Of a stretch of DNA of 64,000 nt, positions 48,510-60,511 are shown in pieces (the stretch's first letter is position 1; each line of letters opens with the position of its first letter). This stretch comes from Sipunculus nudus (lineage: Eukaryota; Annelida; Sipuncula; Golfingiida; Sipunculidae), in assembly GCA_026874595.1 (NCBI GenBank), contig CM049308.1, forward strand, positions 93,003,624 through 93,067,623, written 5' to 3'. The translations under genes and the position numbers were made by a program. The notes beneath the pieces are model-generated. The model ran no database searches. It saw only the letters and a list, made by a program, of their open reading frames with translations, and was not told the DNA's origin.

Positions 48510-51305
48510 ACATTGTATCTTCATCCACACCTACTAGCGAGTAGACTTGTGATATCTCTGCTCTCTCATTAGATCAGATCACTGTGGACTATCACGTCCG
48601 GCAGGATCGTTGAATGTATATATTTAAAATAGTTATGAGATGTAAGGTTCTGTACAAATGAATGTTGAGCCACCTTCAAAAATGTTTATAACTCATGATC
48701 CTACTAAATCCAGTTTTTCTTAATATGTTGTTTTTCTAGGCCCTACCTATTAATCGATTTGTTTTTTAATTTATTGGGCGGATGATGTATTTTTTATTGG
48801 ATTTTATATACAACCCATGTTAACAAGCAAGTATTGCCCAAGTTGAATCACAGTTGTTGCTTTCTAATATACATGTTCATCAAGGAGTTACGGTAAATTA
48901 AAACCAATTTCAAGGGAACGACGCGGGACAACAAATTTGTTATATGATGATCACAATCAGTAATTTTCGCCATTTTAACTTAACACGAATCGTTTTCCTA
49001 AGGCCTATGTTGCAAATGAACGATAGCGTCTTTAACAAACGGAAGTACCGGAACCCTTCAAGTAAGCCATTTTTGAAAACAAGAATGCGTGAGGAAGGTC
49101 ATAGGGCCGTCTTGTACGGGAGATAATTGTGTATCGTGTACACTGCAGTCTTTCAAAGAAGGCATAGATCCGGTTATTGCCGGGAATACCTTGTTTTCAA
49201 GTAAATGAGGCAGTGATATACGAGATTCTGTTTTATATATTAGATATATCTTTTCTAATATGCTGTGGTCGGTCAATTTAACCAGCACCGCGGGTGTTGC
49301 CTGTCGTTAACATATACAGTACATGAAATATGATCCGTTAGGAGCCTCAGTGTTTAAGACAAATTAGGATTTTACATTTTTCATTTGAAATGAAGCAAAT
49401 AATGATACTCATTATCTATGCAATGTGCCCGAATACTTAGTTTAAATACTCAAAGACAGGTGACACTAGTGTGGTTGTATATTTAACATGCCGTTTCTGT
49501 CACATTCTGTTTTCTTTTTACATTTTACTAATGTCTATACCTCTTTTTATTACGCCTGCCTTCGCGGATTATTAGAGTATAGCACTCTCGTGTTACACTG
49601 TCTTTTTTTAAGATTAACATTTTTCCGGTTCTCTACCGGCTCAGATGCCGACTTGGATTATCAACAAATAGAGTTACTTGTATATATAAGAAAAAGAAAA
49701 AAAAATGTAAAATTCATTGATTAAGTGATACGTCTGGCAGCGGTTTAGTAATAATAGAATAAATGTCGCATTGTCTTGTTGCAATAATCTGTTATGAACA
49801 TGTTGTAAGGTCACCAGTCAAGTCAGCTTTTATCTTAAATTGTATCGCATGGACCACATAAATAATTCAGAATATTTCTTTTTAATTCCTAAGGTGATAA
49901 GCGATATTAGCCAGGTATCCCACTAGACAAAACAGGTATCCTTAATGTTTAAAGTTGCGGATGCGACAGATAAACATAAATTAGACGTTTGTTCAGTCCG
50001 ATGTTGTTTAACAGATGTTCTTGTACCCATTGTCAGGCTGATTTGTATCAGAGCCGTCAATACATTTGGGTACACACATCAGTCGATATATCTATATATC
50101 AATATGTTAATTCAAATGGCATCCTGTTATTACAGGGAAAATAAATAGTTCTTCTTGTAACCATAGCCTTTTATTGTTGAAACACTATCAATGTTACCTG
50201 AACTAGCTGGTCATAAGGGGATGCGTGAAAAAAGGAAGTAATTTTCGTGAAATGAATTGCTTGCAACCTCAAACGAATTTCCTATTGTGTTTCACTTCAT
50301 TTTCAGTTTGTGTTCCGCGTATATAGCCAGTTCTTGATAAAGCACTGTCCGTGGGAAGTGGTTTAGCGTAGACTTTGGGGACGAGCTTGTTTCCAATAAA
50401 ATGTTGATGTGTTTTCGCCGATAAAAACCAGAAAAATTCCTGGTCTTTGAACCTGGATATTTCTAATCATGGTTTCCGGAGGAGAAATACTAATAATGAA
50501 CGTAGAAAACGTAATCAGCACACCTACAAGGCACACACACAATTTCCTCCCACACTCGTCTTGGATCAAGCGCCATTTTGGTTTCGTTACAACCAGATTT
50601 GCAAGCAAAGGCAGTCAAAAGCTAGTTAATACAACATGTGTTAACGGCAAAATATCACTGAATAAAACAGAATCATGAGCTCATACCCTGCTGAGCGTAC
50701 GACTTTCAGGCAGAGAGAGAAGAGGCCAGATCCTTGCTAATAGGAAGATGCATTTGATAAAATTCGTGTGAAGCAACGGGCATATGTAGGGCTAGTCTAT
50801 CAGTGTATGCCCAAAATCATGACACAAATATCGAATATATTACAGGTGGTGTTCCAACTACATTTCCTATAATTTTTTCTATATAATGTGTATAATATCT
50901 CATACCATGAGGCATTTATGTCCAAATCTCCTGTATTTTGCCTTTTTTTTCACTGCACAATAGTTTTTCTGATATACCAGTGCTACTACTGAAAACATTC
51001 AAATCTTTTTTCATGCAAATGTGCATGTAGAAGGCAAGTTAAATGGCAGAGGTTTGATAGGATGGTAGGATGCATCTTTCTTTGCTGAAAGGCATTTTTT
51101 TATGCGGAAAGGCAACCCTGTATCAATGCCTTTCCTTTGGAAAGGTGAAAATTTAAATGTATTACAATCCCTATTAGAGATTGGTCTTTCGGCAAGGAGG
51201 CGATAATTAATTCTTATTTTTAATGTAACAGGAGTTTCCCCCGACGTAGATCTAATCTGCTAACACATCTGTCATGAACAGACACTGCAATATCGGTTCA
51301 AGTGA
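48510..51305. other. AT-rich DNA, no supported gene
   Basis: Open stretches at 48944-49288, 49488-49724, 49945-50148 and 50363-50678 are short, often opposed on the two strands, and match no family. No RNA gene, MITE ends or tandem array was seen. Confidence 0.4.
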
Positions 51306-51585
51306 GGGATTATCTAGGGAGAAGGAGAAATTTCCTAGATCGTGCTTAGGAACAATTATCTAGCTGCTGCTGGGGAGGGATTATCTAGGTCGTACTGAGG
51401 ATGGATTATCTAGGTTGTACTAAGAAGGGATTTTTTAGGTCGTACTGAAAAAAAAATATCTAGGTCCTACTGAGGAGGGATTATCTAAGTCGCACTGAGG
51501 ATGGATTATCTAGGTTGAATTGAGGAAGAATTCTTTATATCGTACTGTATATAAGGATTATCGAGATCGTGCATAGGAGGAGCTA
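51306..51585. repeat. ~31-bp minisatellite, ~9 copies
   Basis: Degenerate units of GGAGGGATTATCTAGGTCGT plus ACTGAGGAT. Spacing is 30-31 bp and identity between units is low to moderate. Confidence 0.88.
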
Positions 51586-51599
51586 CATGAAAATAGGTG

Positions 51600-51640
<41 letters not shown>
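51600..51640. repeat. (TA)n microsatellite
   Basis: About 20 TA dinucleotides. Confidence 0.95.
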
Positions 51641-51643
<3 letters not shown>

Positions 51644-51845
51644 CTAAACGTTCAGCATGTTGGAGTATCGAGTTATAACTCCGGGTTTCATGCCGTTGCC
51701 GGTCTCGGCACCCGGGCGATCATCAGATAACTGACGCTTGTGGGGGACCCAGTTGTTGCTGCTAATTAGCTGCATCGAGCACTATGCTGCAAGCGCTGAA
51801 ACCTACTTAGAATTATATATATATATATTTATATATTTATATTAT
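51641..51845. mobile_element. Possible Penelope-like relic between TA tracts
   Basis: After the TA run: CGGGTTTCATGCCGTTGCCG, a CGGCACCCGGGCGATCATCAG segment, and later GCAAGCGCTGAAACCTACTT before a second TA-rich tract at 51815-51835. A shorter related motif set follows the TA run at 30353. The GATCATCAG and GCTGAAAC words beside TA tracts resemble the tails of Penelope-like elements as I remember them; no reverse transcriptase or GIY-YIG coding is present. Confidence 0.35.
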
Positions 51846-52946
51846 CCATGCAGGTACACCCTGTATTCTGTCGTTCTCTTCATTGTATTATGGTTTGCCG
51901 ATCATACGTTTATGAACGATTATTGAAAGGATTACTATAGTTAAAGTCAGATAAAAAATTCCATGATGTTGTTGATATATGTGATTCTCTGAGAGCTGTG
52001 AGTTACATATTATATCAACCTCGAGTTATTGAATTGAAAAAGAAACAAACTAATCTTATTATTGTTATAGAGGATGCTGACATATCTTAATCAAAATTTG
52101 CATTAATACCAGTATAAAATGTGTTTCCAGGAAAAATGAAAAAAAACTCAAGTAAATATATTTGCTATGATATCCTGAAATATAGTTCTTTTATAATGTC
52201 ATGTCACTTATTTGTTAGGCAGTATCTCCGACGCACTTGTGGTGGGTTGAATTGGCCTGCTTCACTTGATTAAAACCTTCTTGGAGTTGCACCATTGGCA
52301 GTATCATTACTGATTGTTTCAAACTGACAACGCATGAAAAAAGGGGGTGGTCCTTTTTACTGAAAATGTGCCTATATAATATTACTGATTGATTTTAATA
52401 TTTAAGAATTTAATAACATGCCACGCTTCTTGGTTTCATTAATTCAAGGCTTGATTTTCAGGTACCTTTTCACCTGCTACTGATAATTTTTCTAGACTCG
52501 TATACCTACTGACTTCTGTAAATTACTTTTCACACAGCTGTCACTATAGAAGTAGAGTCCATATGTCAAACTGATCCGGAAGCCAAAAGATAAATGTTGA
52601 CAGACCTGAAAAATAGACTCTTCTAATTCATTCTCTCACATGGGAGACTATGGATTTACCTAGGGGCGCATCCACAATCTTCAGAATTCAGGGTTTCGCC
52701 GTTTTAGCCGAGGAACTAATATTCTAAGACATCTCAACGAAGAGGGTGCAGGTACCCTTCGTGATTCTTGGAACACCTTCCTCTCTGGATACCCCTCTGA
52801 AAAATATTCTAACTTTACCTCTTGTTCAAACTTTTGAGGTATTGTACAATACAATCTTAGACTGGAGTAGTTTACATGCGCTGTTTAAATTAGTGGTATT
52901 TATAAAAGTACCGTAACGCTAAAACCATGGATTTTTTAACGTTTCT
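51846..52946. other. AT-rich DNA, no supported gene
   Basis: No open stretch of interest; single-copy flank of the polypyrimidine array. Confidence 0.45.
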
Positions 52947-55900
52947 TTGCATTACTTTTCTGTGTCTTTCCCTCTCACTTCCTCTCTGTGTCTTTCTCTG
53001 TCCCCATCTCTAGCTCTGTGTCTTTCTCTGTCATCTTCTCTCTGTTTCTTTCCCTGTCACCTTCTCTCTTTGTCTTTCTCTGTCACCTTCTCTCTTTGTC
53101 TTTCTCTGTCACCTTCTGTCTCAGCTTTCTCTCTCAAATTCTCTCCTTGTCTTTTTCTCTCTCCTTCTGTCTGTCTTTCTCTCTCACCTTCTCTCTTTGT
53201 CTTTCACTGTCACCTTCTCTCCTTGTCTTTCTTTGTCACCTTCTATCCTTGTCTTTCTCTGTCACCTTCTGTCTGTGTCTTTCTCTCTCTCCTTCTCTCT
53301 TTGTCTTTCCCTGTCACCTTCTCTTCTTGTCTTTCTCTGTCACCTCCTGTCTGTCTTTCTCTCTCTCCTTCTCTCCTTGTCTTTCTCTGTCACCTTCTGT
53401 CTAGGTCTTTCTCTGTCACCTCCTGTCTGTGTCTTTCACTCTCAACTTCTCTTCTTGTCTTTCTCTGTCACTTTCTCTCCTTGTCTTTCTCTGTCACCTT
53501 CTGTCTAGGTCTTTCTCTGTCACCTTCTGTCTGTCTTTCTCTGTCATCTTTTCTCCTTGTATTTCTCTGTCACCTTCTGTCTGTCTTTCTCTCTCTCCTT
53601 CTCTCCTTGTCTTTCTCTGTCACCTTCTGTCTAGGTCTTTCTCTGTCACCTCCTGTCTGTGTCTTTCACTCTCAACTTCTCTTCTTGTCTTTCTCTGTCA
53701 CTTTCTCTCCTTGTCTTTCTCTGTCACCTTCTGTCTAGGTCTTTCTCTGTCACCTTCTGTCTGTCTTTCTCTGTCAACTTCTCTCCTTGTCTTTCTCTGT
53801 CACCTTCTGTCTGTCTTTCTCTCTCTCCTTCTCTCTTTGTCTTTCCCTGTCACCTTCTCTTCTTGTCTTTCTCTGTCACCTCCTGTCTGTCTTTCTCTCT
53901 CTCCTTCTCTCCTTGTCTTTCTCTGTCACCTTCTGTCTAGGTCTTTCTCTGTCACCTCCTGTCTGTGTCTTTCACTCTCAACTTCTCTTCTTGTCTTTCT
54001 CTGTCACTTTCTCTCCTTGTCTTTCTCTGTCACCTTCTGTCTAGGTCTTTCTCTGTCACCTTCTGTCTGTCTTTCTCTGTCATCTTTTCTCCTTGTATTT
54101 CTCTGTCACCTTCTGTCTGTCTTTCTCTCTCTCCTTCTCTGTGTCTTTCTCTGTCACCTTCTCTCTGTGTATTTCTCTCTCAACTTGTCTCTGTGTCTTT
54201 CTCTGTCACCTTCTTTCTGTGTCTTTCTCTCTCACCTTCCCTCTGTGTCTTTCCCTGTCACCTTCCCTCTGTGTCTTTCTCTCTTACCCTTTTCTGTGTC
54301 TTTCTCTCTTACCCTTTTCTGTGTCTTTCTCTCTCACCTTCTGTCCGTGTCTTTCTTTGTCACCTTCTCTCTGTGTCTTTCTCTCTCACCTTCTGTCCGT
54401 GTCTTTCCCTGTCACCTTCTCTTCTTGTCTTTCTCTGTCACCTCCTGTCTGTCTTTCTCTCTCTCCTTCTCTCCTTGTCTTTCTCTGTCACCTTCTGTCT
54501 AGGTCTTTCTCTGTCACTTTCTGTCTGTGTCTTTTTCTCTCAACTTCTCTCCTTGTCTTTCTCTGTCTCCTTCTCTCCTGGTCTTTCTCTGTCACCTTCC
54601 GTCTAGGTCTTTCTCTGTCACCTTCTGTCTGTATTTCTCTGTCACCTTCTCTCTTTGTCTTTCTCTGTCACCTTCTGTCTGTCTTTCTCTCTCTCCTTCT
54701 CTGCGTCTTTCTCTGTCACCTCTCTGTGTATTTCTCTCTCAACTTGTCTCTGTGTCTTTCTCTGTCACCTTCCCTCTGTGTCTTTTTCTCTCCTTCTTTC
54801 TGTGTCTTTCTCTGTCACCTTTTCTCTGTGTCTTTCTCTGTCACCTTCTCTCTGTGTTTTTCCCTGTCACCTTCTCTTTCTCTGTCATCTTCTATCCTTG
54901 TCTTTCTCTGTCACCTTCTGTCTGTGTCTTTCTCTCTCAACTTCTCTCCTTGTCTTTCTCTATCATCTTCTCTCCTTTGCTTTCTCTCTCAACTTCTCTC
55001 CTTGTCTTTCTCTGTAACCTTTTGTCTGTCTTTCTCTCTCTCCTTCTCTCCGTGTCTTTCTCTCTCACCTTCTCTCCTTGTCTTTCCCTGTCACCTTCTC
55101 TTCTTGTCTTTCTCTGTCACCTTCTATCCTTGTCTTTCTCTGTCACCTTCTGTCTAGGTTTTTCTCTGTCACCTTCTGTCTGTCTTTCTCTGTCACCTTC
55201 TCTCTTTGTCTTTCTCTGTCACCTTATGTCTGTCTTTCTCTCTCTCCTTCTCTGCGTCTTTCTCTCACCTTCTCTCTGTGTATTTCTCTCTCAACTTGTC
55301 TCTGTGTCTTTCTCTGTCACCTTCTCTCTGTGTCTTTCTCTCTCCTTCTTTCTGTGTCTTTCTCTCTCACCTTCCCTCTGTGCATTTCTCAGTCACCTTC
55401 TCTCTGTGTGTTTCCCTGTCACCTTCTCTCCTTGTCTTTCTCTGTCACCTTCTCTCTTTGTCTTTCTCTGTCACCTTCTGTCTGTGTCTTTCTCTCTCAA
55501 CTTCTCTCCTTGTCTTTCTCTGTCACCTCCTCTTTTTGTCTTTCTCTATCACCTTCTCTCCTTGTCTTTCTCTGTCACTTTCTCTCCTTGTCTTTCTCTG
55601 TCATCTTCTGTCTAGGTCTTTCTCTGTCACCTTCTGTCTGTCTTTCTCTATCATCTTCTCTCCTTGTATTTCTCTGTCACCTTCTCTCTGTCTTTCTCTC
55701 TCTCCTTCTCTGCGTCTTTCTCTGTCACCTTCTCTCTGTGTATTTCTCTCTCAACTTCTTTCTGTGTCTTTCTCTCTCACTTTCTCTCTGTGTCTTTCTC
55801 TCTCACTTTCCCTCTGTGTCTTTCTCTGTCACCTTCTCTCTGTGTCTTTCTCTCTCACCTTCTCTCTGTGTCTTTCTCTCTCACCTTCTGTCCGTGTCTT

Positions 55901-56428
55901 TCTCTGTCATCTTCGCTCTGTGTCTTTCTCTCTCACCTTCTCTCTGTGTCTTTCTCTCTCACCTTCTGTCCGTGTCTTTCTCTGTCACCTTCGCTCTGTG
56001 TCTTTTTCTGCCACCTTCTGTCTGTGTCTTTCTCTGTCATCTTCTCTCTGTGTCTTTCTCTTTCACCTTCTGTCCGTGTCTTTCTCTGTCACCTTCGCTC
56101 TGTGTCTTTTTCTGCCACCTTCTGTCTGTGTCTTTCTCTGTCATTTTCTATCTGTGTCTTTCTCTCTCACCTTCTCTCTGTGTCTTTCTCTGTCACCTTT
56201 CTTCTGTGTCTTTCTCTCTCACTTTATGTCTGTGTCTTTCTCTCTCTCCTTCTCTCTGTGTCTTTACCTTTCACCTTCTCTCTGTGTCTTTCTCTGTCAC
56301 CTTCGCTCTGTGTCTTTCTCTGCCACCTTCTGTCCCTGTCTTTCTCTGTCACCTTCTTCCTTTGTCTTTCCCTGTTGCCTTCTATCTGTGTCTCTCATCT
56401 GTCACCTTCTCTCTGTCTTTCCTTTGCG
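52947..56428. repeat. 26-bp polypyrimidine minisatellite, ~3.5 kb
   Basis: The unit is about TTCTCTCCTTGTCTTTCTCT plus GTCACC (26 bp), with 24-bp and other variants (CTGTCTGTC, CTAGGTC, CTCAACTTC). One strand is nearly pure pyrimidine, so stops are almost absent and all three plus frames stay open for hundreds of codons (up to 471). Because 26 is not a multiple of three, each frame cycles through SFSVTFSP, CLSLSPSL and LVFLCHLL types every 78 bp. Larger blocks are also duplicated: the CTTTCACTCTCAACTTCTCT mark recurs at about 53431, 53661 and 53966. Not a protein-coding gene. Confidence 0.96.
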
Positions 56429-56433
56429 CACAC

Positions 56434-56465
<32 letters not shown>
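56429..56465. repeat. (CA)n microsatellite
   Basis: About 18 CA units with two G interruptions, directly attached to the end of the polypyrimidine array. Confidence 0.95.
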
Positions 56466-57431
56466 TGTCTTTCTCTGTCTATACACACATTGACATTCCC
56501 GATCCGACAGGCATGAACAGATACAATTTATAGGCATACAATCCAAAATGCATTGTTTCCCCTGTTGTCGGTGATTGACTGGTATACCCAGTTCCTATTT
56601 AAAGAATATTTGCTTTGTAATACTTTCAAATTTAAGAGCGAACATTGATGCTTGTCGCTCAATTATACATTAACGATTTTCAAGATGTTTTGAAAACAAG
56701 TATTGAAAATCTGTTAAATTTCATTCACATCACTCAACTGCTTTTCATAGACACATTTCCTTTTGAGACCTTCTTTGATGAGCTGAATTAATCTCTTAAT
56801 GTACCCTGAGCTACGACACAGCAGATATTCAGATCAAATAGTTGTCTCAAACAAGGTACCTCATGTTGCCATCTTTAAAATTGCCCTTAAATGTCTTCCA
56901 AACAAAACCTCGTCCCTCAAATGGTTCCCGGGTCCCGTCGGCGGGTTGAGCAGACGAAATATTCACGGTGTCGTCTGCTCTCAAGTGGCGCCTTCCGCCC
57001 TGCCGAGTATTTGCCCTTTATTAATCAATCAACAACATTTGTACTACTCCTGATTGGGCCGTGGATACCCGGGGCCTTCCGCGTAGGTATGGCGACAGCA
57101 TCTCACTTCGCTTTTTTATGGAGACACAAAGACATGTTGATTCAAACATTCAGTTTCCTCAAAATGCTCCCAGCGGTCTCTATGTGCTAGCCGCTCCATA
57201 TGACTTCGCAAATCTTTTCTCTCTCCTTACTTTTTTTTATCTCTCTCTTTCTACGGCAATTTCACCGAACATTCCGTCCCCCTTAAGAACATCATAATGG
57301 TTTTCACTCCTGCCGAACACACACAAACACACATTTTTGTGCCCAAATATATATGTGCCTCTGCTCTGTTTTTCAACATATATTGTAATATTTATGACGA
57401 ATCAATGAGTCATTTCAAGCTTACAAGTCCA
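56466..57431. other. Unique DNA with GC-richer patch, no assigned gene
   Basis: A GC-richer patch (56900-57190) is open in two plus frames (up to 99 codons) without a recognisable domain. Frames overlap and neither has a good splice pair. Confidence 0.3.
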
Positions 57432-58850
57432 TCTATTAACTGTCGTGTTTGTGGGCATACATGTTCCCAGTCCACCTGACTTATTGTCATGTTTGTAGGT
57501 ATACATATCCCAAAGTCCACCTGATTTATTGTATTGTTTGTTGGTATACATGTCCCCCAGTCCACCTAATTATTTTATATTTGTGGGTATACATGTTCCC
57601 CAGTCAACCTGATTTATTGTCATGTTTGTAGGTATACATGTCCCCAGGTCACCTGATTTATTGTAATGTTTGTAGATATACATGTCCCCCAGTCCACCTG
57701 ATTTATTGTCATGTTTGTAGGAGTACATGTTCCCCAGTCCACCTGATTTATTGTCATGTTTGTGGGCATAATTGACCCCGATACCAACTGATATGTTGTC
57801 ATGTTTGTGGGTATACATGTCCCCCAGTCCACCTGATTTATTGTCATGTTTGTAGGTGTACATGTCCCCAGTCCACCTGATTTATTGTCATGTTTGTGGG
57901 TATACATGTCCCCGAGTCCACTTGATTTTTTGTCATGTTTGTGGGCATAATTGACCCCGATACCAACTGATTTATTGTCATGTTTGTGGGTATACATGTC
58001 CCCCAGTCCACCTGATTTATTGTCATGTTTGTAGGTGTACATGTCCCCCAGTCCACCTGATTTATTTTCATGTTTGTAGGAGTACATGTCCCCCAGTCCA
58101 CCTGATTTATTGTCATGTTTGTGGGTATACATGTCCCCGAGTCCTCCTGATTATTGTCAAGTTTGTAGGTATACATGTCCCCCAGTCCACCTGATTTATT
58201 TTCATGTTTGTAGGAGTACATGTCCCCCAGTCCACCTGATTTATTGTCATGTTTGTGGGTATACATGTTCCCGAGTCAACCTGATTTATTGTCATGTTTG
58301 TGGGCATAATTGACCCCGATACCAACTGATTGATTGTAATGTTTGTGGGTATACATGTCCCCCAGTCCACCTGATTTATTGTCATGTTTGTAGGTGTTCA
58401 TGCCCCCCAGTCCACCTGATTTATTGTCATGTTTGTGGGTATACATGTCCCCCAGTCCACCTGATTTATTGTCATGTTTGTGGGCATAATTGACCCCGAT
58501 ATCTACTGATTTATTGTCATGTTTGTGGGTATACATGTCCCCCAGTCCACCTGATTTATTGTCATGTTTGTAGGTGTACATGTCCCAAAGTCCACCTGAT
58601 ATATTTACATGTTTGTGGGTATACATGTCCCCCAGTCCACCTGATTTATTGTCATGTTTGTAGGTATACATGTCCCCCAGTCCACCTGATTATTGTCATG
58701 TTTGTAGGTATACATGTCCCCCAGTCCACCTGATTATTGTCATGTTTGTAGGTATACATGTCCCCCAGTCCACCTGATTATTGTCATGTTTGTAGGTATA
58801 CATGTCCCCCAGTCCACCTGATTATTGTCATGTTTGTGGGTATACATGGC
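57432..58850. repeat. 45-bp minisatellite with 180-bp higher-order repeat
   Basis: The unit is TTTATTGTCATGTTTGTGGG plus TATACATGTCCCCCAGTCCACCTGA (45 bp), with a few 44-bp units that lost one T (58690-58820). A divergent unit containing GGGCATAATTGACCCCGATA recurs at 57763, 57943, 58302 and 58482, so the spacing is 180, 359 and 180 bp, four or eight units. As 45 is a multiple of three, the minus strand is open in two frames, reading MYTHKHDNKSGGLGD or CIPTNMTINQVDWGT repeats for up to 170 codons. Array decay to 44-bp units breaks the frames. Confidence 0.96.
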
Positions 58851-59098
58851 ACATCGTGGTTCATCATGTATCCGTTAATTTCAAGTAACTGAATTTGAAT
58901 CAGAAAATCGGTGCATTTACCATACGAATCACATAATTCAATGAAAACGTGTCTGCTGTTACATGTGTCAGTTGATGTGCAGTTGGGTAGCGTATTAAGG
59001 TGTGACCAAAATAGAGAACCATTGCACGGAGGTATCTCCGGGCGTATATACGGAGTATCTCCAGGGGCCTCATGTGGTAAACGCGTAGCCACGTTAGG
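58851..59098 (-). CDS. Candidate cysteine-rich exon or exon relic
   Basis: An open minus-strand stretch of about 82 codons in non-repetitive DNA reads LPNVATRLPHEAPGDTPYIR at its start, with cysteines spaced C-x14-C-x5-C-x9-C-x5-C and two N-x-S/T sites (NGS, NCT). Charged, aromatic and cysteine residues are mixed as in an extracellular domain. No family is recognised. A possible donor (TATG|GTAAAT) lies inside it near 58922; acceptors upstream (CACATGAG|GCC) are weak, and no ATG starts it. At 58850 the frame runs straight into the 45-bp array. It may be a real exon next to the array, or a decayed copy. Confidence 0.35.
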
Positions 59099-60310
59099 CA
59101 AAAGCTAGCGCGCTTTATCTCACCATATTTGGCTTGTCGTAAAACTCAAAGTTAATGGGATTTGGGAAATGTATAGGCAGGAACTGCAGTGAATAATGTT
59201 TGATACTGGTTGCAGTTAGGATCTTAAAATTGTTTACTTTGAAAAATAAATGAACTGATAAACCTTTTCTTAAAACATTGTGGAACTTACCACAATCGTG
59301 CATAAGTAACTTTTTCCATGGTTTTATGTATGTGGACTTATCATAAACTCTATCAGTCTGAGTATACTTGCATAATTTTGCGAAATAGTTTCCAGAATGT
59401 GAAATACCATTTTAGCGAAGCTGTAAGTATGACTGCCTTTAACCGCTCTAAGAAGGCATTGTATTCAGATTTTAAAGACAAAAACTAGATTATCGCTCAC
59501 ATTTATCTGACACCGGTTTTGCGTTCATTCACCAGAATATAGCAGGCGAGGATTACATGCAATACGCGTGTCTTCGGAAAAGGTGTCCACATGCTTTAAC
59601 AGTCATCACCTCAGGGGTAGTTATATTTGACATTTTTCCATATCTCTTTTGTTCTACTGTTATCAATTGCTGGGTATGCATAAATTTATACTTTTTGTTT
59701 CACAATAGGAATATCATGAAAAATACATATACAATATGTGGTTTCCATGTAGTAATTGCAAGAAAAACCGACGTATATAGTACTTTGAACACATTGATGG
59801 GGGAAAAGAGATACCTTCACTATGACATAGATTTCATGTTTCCGGTTAACGGGATAGAAAAATAATGCAGAAGCTTTATAGCCAGAAACTTAAGATACTA
59901 GAATGGACCTCTGTAAGAAATCGTGGACCTTCAACTCCAATGGTCAATGCACTCACAATAAAAGGTTACGTTAAAGGTTGCTTCTTTTCCAAGAGTGGCT
60001 GTGTGCGGTGACGTGGATAATAAATGTTCAAACAGTTGTTATGGTGGAATTAATTATGGGAAGGCCATAACCTGGGAATAGTTATTTCGCCAGTGAACGC
60101 AAAACACAAGTGGTTCTTGTGTAAGTAGTGTAAGCCGAGCATACAACAAGCAATGGAAAGATGAAATTACCCCAGCGCCAAATTGGAATAAACGCGGGTC
60201 CCTCGCTTACGGCATATTATTTATCAAAGAAATGATCCTTTTTAGTTTTCTTTTCAGCCTATGGTTTCCATGAATACTGTGACGCATTTGAACTTCATTT
60301 CTGTTTCCAG
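59099..60310. other. AT-rich DNA upstream of the candidate secreted-protein exon
   Basis: A 102-codon plus-strand open stretch (59557-59865, MQYACLRKRCPHALTVITSG at its start) has no recognised domain and no evident splice context. The region may contain the promoter or a 5'UTR exon of the gene at 60386, but no clear TATA-type element was identified. Confidence 0.35.
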
Positions 60311-60385
60311 ACATAAAATGCTGGTATAGCGTGCCATGACTGAGGAAGCTGTACGTGTTACTGGTCCTGTCAGAATATTCCAGAC
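60311..60385 (+). promoter_or_regulatory. 5'UTR portion of candidate exon, with upstream ORFs
   Basis: TTCATTTCTGTTTCCAG ends at 60310, a strong acceptor, so the coding exon probably begins at 60311 with untranslated sequence. Two upstream ATGs lie before the main start. ATGCTGGTATAG (60318-60329) is a minimal three-codon ORF. ATGACTGAG at 60336, in good context (GCCATGA), opens a 24-codon ORF that ends at 60410, overlapping the main start in another frame. In frame with the main ATG there is a TGA just upstream. Such overlapping upstream ORFs usually lower translation of the main frame. Confidence 0.45.
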
Positions 60386-60511
60386 ATGTCCGCCCCGCTA
60401 CAGGTTTTAGTCCTCCGCACTCTGCTCCTGGTGGCTGTCCGCTGTCTGACCGTCACCTCCGCAGCTCCCTCTACCGCCAGCAGGGCTTGCGCACAAAACT
60501 GCTTCAATGTT
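60386..60511 (+). CDS. First coding exon of a secreted protein (signal peptide), partial
   Basis: ATG at 60386 opens 42 codons that end exactly at GTT|GTAAGT, a full-consensus splice donor in phase 0. Residues 1-18 read MSAPLQVLVLRTLLLVAV, followed by RCLTVTSA, which together make a classic signal peptide with likely cleavage near residues 25-27. The mature start is Ser/Thr/Ala-rich and then has RACAQNCFNV (Cys35, Cys39), suggesting a cysteine-containing extracellular domain continues in the next exon. The exon is clearly GC-richer than its flanks. An in-frame TGA upstream makes this ATG the first usable one. Read through the donor, the frame meets a stop after about 17 more codons. No downstream exon was found before the 53-bp satellite, so the rest should lie beyond the window. 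Protein family not identified. Confidence 0.6.

Noticed and set aside
52947-56533. Very long plus-strand ORFs (up to 471 codons) rich in Ser, Leu, Phe and Cys
   Set aside because: They follow from a stop-poor polypyrimidine tandem repeat; all three frames are equally open and share the same peptide modules.
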